Positions 1 to 11,030 of a DNA stretch of 64,000 nt are shown one piece after another. Where the stretch lies: NCBI RefSeq assembly GCF_014805685.1, contig NC_060892.1:13224990-13288989 (forward strand), read 5' to 3'. The notes beneath the pieces are model-generated. The model was given only the letters and a program-made list of their open reading frames with translations, was not told where the DNA came from and did no database searches. Both the position numbers and the translations under genes were made by a program. Position 1 is the stretch's first letter. Each line of letters opens with the position of its first letter. This DNA comes from Silurus meridionalis (Eukaryota; Chordata; Actinopteri; Siluriformes; Siluridae).

Positions 1-793
1 GTGAAACTAACAAGAATGTGGGACCACAAATGAGCAGTGCTGGTGAACTAACATTACCATGCTAATTTAGTTTTGCTTACATATTTTTAATTCAGTGCAA
101 CCCAGTTGCAGGCTAATCATCCTGTAAAGGCTAAAGGAAATGGAAAGACCATTTTCTATCTGAGCTCAGCATAACCCATCCTTGCCTAGGTTGTAACATA
201 TTGGACAAAGCACCTATTATCGATAAAACAAGAGCATGTGGAAAGGAAAAACACAGAGGCCTGTGCTGCCTTGTTACGTCATACATAACCAGACAAATTA
301 TATTTGTGGGCCTGTGCAAGTTAAAATGGAAGAAATCCAGAATACCCATCCATCCATTTTTACATTGTTTACCCTACACATGGTTATGGAGCAGCTTGAA
401 GCTTTTTCCAGGGAACTCAGGGAACATACTGGACAAGGTGCCAACCCATGACAAAACACAATCATGCAAACACACTAGCATTTGGCACAATATAGAAACA
501 TGTATTGCACACATGACATTAACCCCTGTATGTGCTATAGGGTCTACAAAAAACCCAAAGAATAGAAAAGCAATGTAAACTCCATGCACACAAGGCAGAG
601 TGTGATTCAATCCCACAACTTGGGAGGTGTGAGGCAAGTCTACTAACCACTAACCAACCATACCTACCCAAGACCCAAGCTAGATTCCTTACCTTTACAT
701 ACCCCTACCTAACCCTTAACCCCAAAGTATAGTATGCACAATAAGCACTAAAGAAAAACTAATAAAACCTTTTTTTTTTTATATTAATATATA
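1..793. other. No gene seen; presumed intron
   Basis: AT-rich unique-looking sequence with a C-rich stretch near 640-720 (repeated ACC/AACC words) and a T-run at 770-781. No splice-bounded open frame was recognised. If the exon at 24279-24363 belongs to a gene running leftward, this is part of its first intron. Confidence 0.4.
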
Positions 794-2339
794 CAGGGAG
801 TGCAGAATTATTAGGCAAATGAGTATTTTGACCACATCATCCTCGTTATGCATGTTGTCTTACTCCAAGCTGTATAGGCTGGAAAGCCTACTACCAATTA
901 AGCATATTAGGTGATGTGCATCTCTGTAATGAGAAGGGGTGTGGTCTAATGACATCAACACCCTATATCAGGTGTGCATAATTATTAGGCAACTTCCTTT
1001 CCTTTGGCAAAATGGGTCAAAAGAAGGACTTGACAGGCTCAGAAAAGCCAAAAATAGTGAGATATATTGCAGAGGGATGCAGCAGTCTTAAAATAGCCAA
1101 GCTTCTGAAGCGTGATCATCGAACAATCAAGCGTTTCATTCAAAATAGTCAACAGGGTCGCAAGAAGCGTGTGGAAAAACCAAGGCGCAAAATAACTGCC
1201 CGTGAACTGAGAAAAGTCAAGCGTGCAGCTGCCAAGATGCCACTTGCCACCAGTTTGGCCATATTTCAGAGCTGCAACATCACTGGGTGCCCAAAAGCAC
1301 AAGGTGTGCAATACTCAGAGACATGGCCAAGGTAAGAAAGGCAGAAAGTCGACCACCACTGAACAAGACACACAAGCTGAAACGTCAAGACTGGGCCAAG
1401 AAATATCTCAAGACTGATTTTCTAAGGTTTTATGGACTGATGAAATGAGTGAGTCTTGATGGGCCAGATGGATGGGCCCGTGGCTGGATTGGTAAAGGGC
1501 AGAGAGCTCCAGTCCGACTCAGGCGCCAGCAAGGTGGAGGTGGAGTACTGGTTTGGGCTGGTATCATCAAAGATGAGCTTGTGGGGCCTTTTCGGGTTGA
1601 GGATGGAGTCAAGCTGAACTCCCAGTCCTACTGCCAGTTTCTGGAAGACACCTTCTTCAAGCAGTGGTACAGGAAGAAGTCTGCATCCTTCAAGAAAAAC
1701 ATGATTTTCATGCAGGACAATGCTCCATCACACCGTCCAAGTACTCCACAGCGTGGCTGGCAAGAAAGGGTATAAAGAAGAAAATCTAATGATATGGCCT
1801 CCTTGTTCACCTGATCTGAACCCCATTGAGAACCTGTGGTCCATCATCAAATGTGCGATTTACAAGGAGGAAAACAGTACACCTCTCTGAACAGTGTCTG
1901 GGAGGCTGTGGTTGCTGCTGCACGCAATGTTGATGGTGAACAGATCAAAACACTGACAGAATCCATGGATGGCAGGCTTTTGAGTGTCCTTGCAAAGAAA
2001 GGTGGCTATATTGGTCACTGATTTGTTTTGTTTGGTTTTGAATGTCAGAAATGTATATTTGTGAATGTTGAGATGTTATATTGGTTTCACTGGTAAAATA
2101 AATAATTGAAATGGGTATGAATTTGTTTTTGTTAAGTTGCCTAATAATTATGCACAGTAATAGTCACCTGCACACACAGATATCCCCCTAAAATAGCTAA
2201 AACTAAAAACTACTTCCAAAAATATTCAGCTTTGATATTAATGAGTTTTTTGTGTTCATTGAGAACATGGTTGTTGTTCAAATTAATCCTCAAATAAAAT
2301 TAATCCTCAAAATACAACTTGCCTAATAATTCTGCACTC

Positions 2340-2342
<3 letters not shown>
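794..2342 (+). mobile_element. Tc1/mariner-superfamily transposon, DD37E-like, decayed
   Basis: A 1.55-kb element bounded by inverted terminal repeats: CAGGGAGTGCAGAATTATT at 794 and its near complement ending at 2342, differing by one extra G. Each end also holds an inner copy of the same motif (about 971-995 and 2134-2156), so the ends have the two-repeat inverted/direct (IR/DR) layout known from Sleeping Beauty-type elements. It sits in a TA tract, matching the TA target of this superfamily. The interior carries a frameshifted transposase in the plus direction. The Asp codon at 1716-1718 and Glu codon at 1828-1830 are 109 nt apart; two apparent single-base deletions between them restore a spacing of 37 residues, rather than the 34 of classic Tc1. 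Family placement beyond that is inference. Confidence 0.9.
1012..2021 (+). pseudogene. Broken Tc1-like transposase
   Basis: The open frame starts at an ATG (1012) with a basic helix-turn-helix DNA-binding region (MGQKKDLTGSEK..., about 100 residues to 1335). It then shifts frame several times. The catalytic region survives as pieces: WTDEM near 1434-1448 (first Asp), a glycine-rich stretch reading GGGGVLVWAG near 1535-1563, MQDNAPSH at about 1710-1731 (second Asp), and WPPCSPDLNPIENLW near 1795-1839 (Glu). All three acidic residues are still encoded, but in different frames, and there is a stop just after the first Asp block. No single frame could give an active enzyme. It lies between the inner terminal repeats of the 794-2342 element, as expected for an autonomous ancestor. 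Confidence 0.9.

Positions 2343-2396
<54 letters not shown>
2343..2396. repeat. (TA)n microsatellite
   Basis: About 27 uninterrupted TA units directly abutting the right end of the Tc1-like element. The left flank (783-793) is also TA-rich, so the transposon probably landed in a TA tract that later grew on one side. Confidence 0.95.
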
Positions 2397-2398
<2 letters not shown>

Positions 2399-4209
2399 AA
2401 ATATCAGAATTAGAAACATTTGCATAAAAATTCCCAAAGAAGAACTTTTTTTCTTTTTATTTGAGAAAAACAGTGTGCTACAACTACAGTTAAAAGATGG
2501 AAAAAAAACTCAAGCATAAAGTCTGAATATTTGATGGGTCATGACAACTGGCCAAAACACCTTCAATGCCCTTTGGCATCTATTCTACACCTCCCTGGAG
2601 GTATACAGGAGACATACACTGCTCTTTTAAAAGATATCCCCTCGGCTGGTGTTTTGATGATGGTGGAGCAATGTGAAGTGTAATACATCTCTGTAACTCA
2701 GTCAAGATTCTGAAGGTCATAGTTTCACAAACTATTGTGTGAGCCCTTGTGCCCTGCAGAGACCACGCCCATCAGGAAAGGACCATTTAATCAGCTTTGG
2801 TTTGATTTGTAGTGAATCTTCCTTTTACGAGGATAAGCAAAGCCAAACTCAACCCATTCTTTTATGTCATTGTGTTCCATCATGTACAATGAGGGGATGC
2901 AAATTTTACACTGTACTACTGGTTTTCACTCTCCCTCAGTCTTTAAACATACTTTTCTATGCAAGATTAATCCTGACTTGTTTAAGCTTGTATATTCCAT
3001 TTGGATCTGCAAATAGTTAATTGAAATCGCCACGATCAGTAGTTCTTCTGTGACAGGTTCAGACACAAACACCACCGAACATCAAAAACATCATTTAGCA
3101 CACGCAACATTTATTTTCTGACCATGTCCCTGCTATGATCTTTCAATTATTGTAAATTCAGTATTTTGTGCTTATTGCATTACTCCAGAGTGATGAGGTA
3201 TACCAGTGAGATTTCTGTATTGAGGATTTAGTTGGACCTCATCTGAACTGTAGTACTATATGAATGTACATTGACGGGAGATCATCAATAATACTCAGGT
3301 CTTGTTTACTTTGTATTCAAGTGCAACATTATGCAGTCAATCCTCATATAGGAATCCTTGGTGTTTGTTTATGTTTGTGTGTTTATGCATTTGACCTTTT
3401 TTACATACGCAGCTCATGATGTTAATGATATGCTTAAACCTTTGACATTACCGTTTTTGAAAGACCATTGCAGCGCTGGTGTGTTTATGCAAAACAAAAC
3501 CTTTTTGTTTGGAAATTTTTTATTTATTTTTTTTTTTAAATGTGGAGGGATTTCAGGAAGCAATGTTTATGCAGATGGGATTTTTTTAGTGCAAGGCAAA
3601 AATATTACATCTATCATGGTTTATAATATATGGATTGTCACGAAGCAGTTTTACAAGAATATATAAATTCAAAATATACATTTTTCATTCTTTTTGCTTC
3701 GAGCATTCTTTTACTGTCACTGCAATTATGTATATCGTATTTGCCCGTTTCATCATTCGTTTTTCACTGCGTTGCTTTTTTTATTTCTGTTTCGACTTCT
3801 AACCGCTACAGCACTCATCAGAACACAAATCTCCATCCAGATTTCTGTAAAGTTGCTTTGTGAGAGTGTTAAATGTTAAAAGCTCTATAAAAAAAAATGA
3901 ACAAAGCCAAACTGTTCAAGTCATGAACTGTGAGAGAGATATATATAAAAATATATATATATATCACCCAGAAGTCCCTGCTGAATCACTCAAGCGACAC
4001 TTCATACATTTCATCCATGATACATTACACTGGCTGTATTTCTTTTGTCCCGATGTAGAGGGTATAAATAAAACCTCAGAAGAAAAGAGGAGGCAAAAAC
4101 AGACGCCCTCCATTTTTACAGCTCCCTCTCCTCCGATAGGACGTGGAAAGGGGGGGGTGGGAGACGCAGGTTGCATGCAGCTGCCTCGTCCTCTGCCAGG
4201 GGGAAATCA
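2397..4209. other. No gene seen; AT-rich presumed intron
   Basis: Contains short open frames without splice or codon support. Landmarks are a short TA-rich run near 3943-3963 and a more GC-balanced stretch at 4100-4200 with a run of eight G. Nothing was recognised. Confidence 0.35.
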
Positions 4210-4560
4210 CTTAAAGGGTGTAAAGTACATGTTGCAGCTATAATAACAGCGGCTGCAGCCTAATTGTTTATAGCAGCCTTGGCCGGTTTGCAGCCATAAT
4301 AGGGCAAAGGGTGTGGAAAACAATCAATAAGAGTAGAGTGACATTAACTTCGAAGGCACAAGGTTCCTGAGGCAGCATCTGTACAGCACTCAGCCTCAAC
4401 AGCTTGATGGCTTCCTCAAATAGACAATTAGGTCTATTTAAGTTAATCTTAATTAACTGTCCAATACATATCATTTAAAATCAATTTGGCCCTCTTTAAT
4501 GCCATTGTCAAGGCTAATAATCAGAGAAAAACTGCAGATATAAATCAAACGCATAAGATG
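4210..4560. promoter_or_regulatory. Candidate conserved non-coding element
   Basis: Complex, low-repeat sequence with dense homeodomain-like TAAT/ATTA words (for example AATTAACTG near 4450 and ATCATTTAAA near 4469) and no open frame of note. It stands out from the simple AT-rich flanks. The call is by texture only; conservation was not tested. Confidence 0.25.
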
Positions 4561-5400
4561 GGGACTTACTTAACATTAAATCAAGTCAAAAGATGAACCA
4601 CAACAAAAAACCTGTGCACCAAAAAAAATATATATTTTCTTAGAAATCTAGATTTATAATAAACAGAAGAATACTTTCTATGACACATTAAATAACTACG
4701 TATAATTTATATTAGATTGTATAATTTTTTTCATTAAAGTTTTTGTAAGGTTTTATATTTTTGTATAATTTTATATATATTTGGCAGATTTTCCATTTCT
4801 TGCAGGCAAAATAATTACAATCATCATCTACAAAATAGTAAAGCCGATTTTAAAAAATGTTTCCACAAATATGCCGACTATACGGGGTAAAGAGTTTACA
4901 AAGGGATAAAAATCTGTTGTGGTGCGAATGTATTTTAGTTGTAACATAATTCTGACATTTTTATGATGCTTACAATCAAGTATCATCATGATTAAAATAA
5001 TGGCGTAAATGGATCTAATGATTAGTATTTAAAAAAATGTTTGTACTAGTTGACAAAAATCAACTAGTAGGAGGCAACATGTCAAAAATTTTATTCACAA
5101 CACGCAACATTCTCTGAAACTTTTCTCTGAATGAGAGCCTCTTAATATAATAACATTTTGAGCCGGACTTAAAAAGTAAATTCCATTCGTCTCAGCCAAT
5201 AAATCTGGAATCGCATTACACAAGCGGTCTGAGCTTGCTGAAGTTAAAAACATTACCCACTTAGAAGCAAAATTGCTGCCACTGGTTCTGTGTTGCAACA
5301 GTAGGCCTGTGTTATAGAGCAGGCAGTGGACGGCAAAGCCAAAGTGAGATTCTGCTGGACAGTTGACGGCACCAGATTAGCAGTGAGAAAACAGGAAAAC

Positions 5401-5402
<2 letters not shown>
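4561..5402. other. No gene seen; AT-rich presumed intron
   Basis: Mostly A/T-rich sequence (4620-5060) followed by a more balanced stretch at 5090-5400. The 67-codon minus-strand open frame at 5095-5298 has no recognised motif. Confidence 0.35.

Positions 5403-5456
<54 letters not shown>
5403..5456. repeat. (GA)n microsatellite
   Basis: About 27 GA units, uninterrupted. It accounts for the Arg/Glu and Ser/Leu repeats in apparent open frames on both strands here. Confidence 0.95.
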
Positions 5457-5464
<8 letters not shown>

Positions 5465-8400
5465 GGCTTCTGGGCCTAAATAAACAGCAAATCCTGATAT
5501 CACTTTGTAAGAAGGCATCCAGTGGCGAGACTCAGGAGGAGGAGCAAAGACACTTTGCTCAAAGCACCATGCTGCCATCGTGATGAAAAGGTCAACTATC
5601 AGCTACTGCTCCAGTCTACTCCGTCACTCATCCAAAACATGTCAGAACAGAGCTAGATAAACTGACGGACTGATAGTAGAGATGGCAAAAAATATCTACG
5701 ACACAATGTTTTTATGATACAGTAAGTGAATCACAAAAACAGTAGCACTAGATAAGGCTCAGCAGTAACAGAGACATTATATCAATATCACGATCAAACG
5801 GCACAGAATACTAACCTGCAAGTGTCTTCGTTTTATGTAACCAAGTCTGAAGATGTTTTGCAAAATGTCTAAAGTGAGAGAACTTAAATCTTTCCCATAT
5901 TCCACAATGACAAAATAAAAGAAGAAAAGAAAAAGATAGTCAGGTTAGAGAGCAAACATTTATAGCGGCTATTACACAAGTGAGAGGAGGAACATGAATT
6001 TGTATACAAACAATACTAGAAACCAGGAAAAAAATATGGAAAGAGAAGAAAAACACTTAAAAACTGCAGGAATTTGTTTATATGATGTTCAGGTAAACAG
6101 CATTCGCTGCTAACAAAAATTTGTCTTTGCTTTTTTTTCTGCTAATGATGGTTCATAAATGAGCAGCCGGGCTGTCTTTCACATATTCAGTGTTTTAAAC
6201 TGTTCATACTTAGCAAGTTCACTTTTGCCATTCTGGCACAAGCCTCTTTGTGGAGCTGTGAGGCAGTGATATACTCTCATCTTCTAGTGAAATTAGGATA
6301 AGCAGCTTCCTAAGAACGAAGAAGAATATCAAGTGATTTTTGGAGGGCATTCTAGATATGGTTCTTGTATAGTTACATGGTTTGTACTTTGAAGTGGAAA
6401 TGATCTCCTGACTTACCCAGTATATTCATTCGTAATTAATATTCAGGGTTTGGTTAGTCTCATATGACTCATTATTTAATTACCACTTAATGAAACGAAT
6501 CCAGAATGCATGTCAAAATTTAGGCCATGAAGGTTTCAACTTTCAAATCTGGAAGTTGTCAATTCGAATCTCACTAGTCAAAGTGAGTAGGGCTGCTGCT
6601 ATAGATTACTTTAGTAACCGAGTATTATAACCATTATCCCATCAATTAATTCAGTAGTCGGGTAAAAAGTACTTTCTACTTAGTTCTTTTTTAAAAAGCA
6701 ATACTAAGAGAAAGAGAAAATAAGGCAGGTCTCTTAAAATGAACGAGTAATTTTCTTTTCTCATTAGAAAAATGTAAATTTTTATTGCTGGAAGAGTGTA
6801 CAAGAATATCAGGGAAAACTAAACCTATTTAGTGCATTTAACTGCCATATTACATTAAAATACAATGCCTACAATGCAATGCCTTCATTAAGTCCCTCTG
6901 CAGTGGCTACATAAAGTAGGTTATGGGAAAATATTTGTTTAATGAAACTCAATTATTCTCACTCATGTATTTCATTATTTGAATCTTGAATCTGGAAAAA
7001 CGAATTACTCGAAAACGAGTCAATAAACATTTGGATCATTTGCAAGACGCTCACCTACTATAATTCTATTCATATCTATTAGTACCAAGTAGTGTGCGCT
7101 ATGGGCATAAAATGGGTTGACAGGATTGGTATACTATAATTCTACAAACCTTAAAAATGATCATAACTGGATTACTACAGTAAATCAACCATCACAGATA
7201 GAAAGCGCATTACAGTATAACACTAATACTGGTGTCTGAGTTGCAACATCACCATGACACCCAGCACTAATTTACACACAGCCGGTATAACCGGCCTTGC
7301 ACATGAAAATATGGTGGTTTTGTTCATGCTCTGCTGAAACTCCATGACATGAAGGTTCAACTACTACTCTTATTTCTAAAACACATGTAGCCTTTTTTAT
7401 CTTTATTATTTTTAACTTGTAATTGATTCCAAAAAAGGGCGATGTAATCTTTATTAGGAAATGTTTTATTGTTTAATTTTATTTTTCGCTATGCTTTTCA
7501 TAGGGCGCATAACAGGTTTTAATAATATAATTAATACAGTAGTTAAAAAAAATGTAACAAAGAGGGGGAGGAATCTAATATTTAAATAATTCTATTTTTA
7601 ATATTTTAATTTAATTTGAATTAGTACAATGACAGCAAACCAGCCTCCAACCAATTTGGTAAAAAAATAAATAAACTTTTATATATATATAAATGAATTA
7701 TAATAAATATATTTATACTTTTATAATAAAAAGTAGATAAACTCACTATCCCAGGAAAGTGCCCTGTAAAATCTTTTCTAATAATAATATTTCCTTATAT
7801 AGTCTTATATGAGAGCATTATTAAATATCATGCGTCAGTGCTTTGTAAAAGTTTCTTGAAAAGATTTGATGTGATAAACTGTTTTACTTATTCATTTTTA
7901 TTTCAGGTAACAAAAGAAAACAGACTGTTTTGCCATAAATGTAAGTATTAACAGAAACAAACTTAGTTCATGAATGTTTTAAAACAGTAAACCCAATAAT
8001 AAAGGTGAAAAGAAAAAAGAAACAGTGGAAAACTGCTGAGGTCGAAAAAAAGGCAGTAAGCAGCAATAAGCTGTTATTAAAAAATGATCAACTACTCTAC
8101 TTTTATTGAACACTTCCTATTATTCTCTATTGACATTGCATATTTTTTTAAAAACTACTTAATGTGATGGTTCTAAGGAATAATAAAACCACTAGTGCAG
8201 TTCTGCAAGTTTGAGATTAGTCGAAAAGATCCCCTCCTCAGCAAAGCATGTCTGCGAGCTGTACAACGTCAGAAGAAATACTTCGCATACCCGAGACTGT
8301 CACTCAATCCTCAGAGACAATACGCAAGGTGATCTGACATCAAATAGATATGATTAAAATAAAAAGGGGGGGGAATCAAAAGAAACCTAAAAGGAAAAAC

Positions 8401-10559
8401 CCAATGCGACTTTTGAAGTGCTCAGCTATGAACACCTGCTTGATATGAAAGCGGTTAGCAACATAAATATGAGCAGGGAAACACAGGTTGAGAGAAGATC
8501 TGGATTGCAAAGTAAACGAGTGACAGAGATCAAGGCTTCTTTGAAGCAAAGGTGTACAGCCGTGCTATAAGAAGCGCGCACATGAATACGCGCTGAAGAA
8601 TCTCATACTGGCCCCATGCCTGGACTGTAAAGACCATGTGGTGTGAATTCCTAAACAGGGAGCCAGGACCGAGAATGAATTATTTATGGTGACCCTTGGG
8701 TTCGTGTCAGCGGCTCTACTGGATGAAATGATATTTATGGAGCCCCATGGGCAGGGATGAGTACAGTTAAAGAGAGGGGAGGGCAGTGTGAGACATGGGC
8801 GGGGACCTTCACACATGCAAGGTAGCACTAAAGTAATAAAACAGGCCACAGACTAAGGCAGGTCAGAATGAATGTAATGCTGTGGGTTTCAAAAAGACAT
8901 ATGATGTAATATGTAAGACATTTTCAGTAAAGGCTGGTGACTTCCTAAAACACCACTTTGACACAGTTAATGACTGGTGTGTTCGGTGACGTGGTAACGT
9001 TCAGTCAGAAAGCTTTATTTTATGCAAATACAGAGATTTATTGCAGTGACTACAAATGGGAGGGTGAACAATAGAGCACATAGTCTCCTAATTTATAGTC
9101 AAACATGGTGACTGACAAACAGCATAACTCTTAGTGCAAAGTTTAATGTTTCATGCAATTTTGTTGAAAAACACCTAAAGTTTTGAGGATGGCTGACTGG
9201 CAGACAGTATCAGCAAACCTTGACAATTAAAAATCGAATTCCACCTTCAATCATCAGCAAAGTGTAGACCCTGGCCAGCAAGAAGAAAGACAGAGAACAC
9301 GTCTCAGTGCTCATATAAATAAGTGCTGTCAGGTACAACAATTTCTGAAAATGCCCCAAATTCACACATATCCATTTGTAGGAGAATAATTCATGGCACC
9401 CCACACTCATTTTCAATGACCACACTTGCCGATACCAATACAGCACACATGGGTTGGCCATCTTCATACTCTCTTAAGTTAAAGATTTAAATGCCACATT
9501 ACACGGAGTATAGTACATGGTTTGATCGTTTACCCTCTAGATATTGTAGGTCGCTTAGGTCACATAGCATTAAACAATTTTGGAGCAACTCTGAAAGAGT
9601 GCACTGAATAAAGACCTGATATGGAGTATAGTGAGACATCTTCCAGCAATAAAAAAAAAAGAAAAAAAAACAAAGGAAGGCCAAATGTGGCTTTTTAAGC
9701 TGTGAAATATAAATGGAGGCATAGAGTGATGTAAATACCAGCAAAAGAACAAGTGGGCATAAAATGTAGAGAAAAAGTCTGCATGAAGACTTGAGCAAAA
9801 ATCAAGAATGCTTACGTTTTAAGATCCCCCGATCTAATGTACAACGGTTTGTTTTTCGAGCACAAAAAAATAAAGGATAGCATGCTTTAAGTAAGCTGCA
9901 AGGCAAGCACAAATCAGTTCTCACAATCAGAATTCATTTCCCGCAGCAACAAAAATACATATTATTGCAGGCTATGTAGAAAACCTCAAATTGAAGAAGC
10001 CGTTTGTGATATTCCCGTAGCTCAGCACAAAAAAAGAAAGCAATGTAATTACAGCTGTATTTTGACAAATCAACTGTTTTAGTCTGTTTACACATTTTTT
10101 AAGGTTTTTTTTGCTTTACATGTTTCATTTACTTGAACTTTTTCGAAAGAGAAATAAAGCTAAAAACACGAGGTGTTAAACTGCAAAAAATATATAGATA
10201 TATATTAAGATCGAGGGGTTTTGCGATGCATATGTAAAGATTTTCCGACCACAGAGCGATAATTTAATTAAAGAGCATAAAAATATGAACTCCTTTGTGA
10301 CATACCTCTTTAAAAAGGCATAACATTTTACAGTGATTAAAATCCTGCTAAAATCTTTACACCTCCTCCAAACCTCTCCCTTTCCAAGAAAAAGCATAAT
10401 ATCCTTCCAAAAAACATTTTAATATAATTTTCATCGGACAGGTAAAGATTTTTCTCAAGCCACACTGCAACCCGTGCAAAATGACGCATCCGTAAAGCGT
10501 TTCTCGCCAGCTTTCAAGTATTTCCCTCGGGTGGAAATCAACCACATGTCTGATGACTA
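5457..10559. other. No gene seen; presumed intron
   Basis: Five kilobases of AT-rich sequence without a recognised exon. A worn hAT-like relic may lie at 6587-7030. A GC-balanced patch at 8540-8870 has only an unsupported open frame. Homopolymer-rich tracts occur at 9650-9670 and short TA runs at 7680-7690 and 10190-10205. Confidence 0.35.
6587..7030. mobile_element. Possible degenerate hAT-type repeat
   Basis: The stretch opens with AGGGCTGCTGCTATAGATTA and ends near AATTACTCGAAAACGAGTC. This resembles, from memory, the common teleost repeats beginning TAGGGCTG and rich in CGATTA/ATTACTCGA words. No matching terminal repeats or target duplication could be defined, so this is a weak call. 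Confidence 0.25.
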
Positions 10560-11030
10560 ACGCAATATCGGCTGCTTTTTCTTTCCGAGTCAATCCCTAA
10601 CCATGTTATTTCTGTACACACTTTGATTCAGGAGATTCAAGATGTCATCCTTCACTGGTCACAGTGCAATTATTTGTTCATCAGGGCATAAATAACATAA
10701 GCACATATAATATTAATGAGAAAATTGTATGACAAGAATGCTTTCAAAACCTCCTAATGTTTTTCACTTTCATATATTGCCCATACATCACGGAGTAACT
10801 ATGAGCTCATGCATTAATCCTAACGGCTGACAGAGGGGCTGTTATGTCGCAGTTGGAAGTCACCATTACAACACGATGATTAATAGCCAGAGAGATTAAT
10901 CAGGATTCATGTAGTTCAGGTTTATAGGTTCTTAAGGCCTCTAAGAAAGGATCTGATGCTGCATTTAATTTAAAGGAGTCTCAATTGCATCCAGTCAGAA
11001 GGTGAAATTCTTAACTAAAATGCATGAAAT
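10560..11030. promoter_or_regulatory. Candidate conserved non-coding element
   Basis: About 470 bp of non-repetitive sequence rich in homeodomain-type words: GATTAAT twice within 25 bp near 10878-10901, GCATTAATCC near 10811, and AATATTAATGAG near 10710. No coding potential is visible. It resembles developmental enhancers in texture; conservation is untested. Confidence 0.3.
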
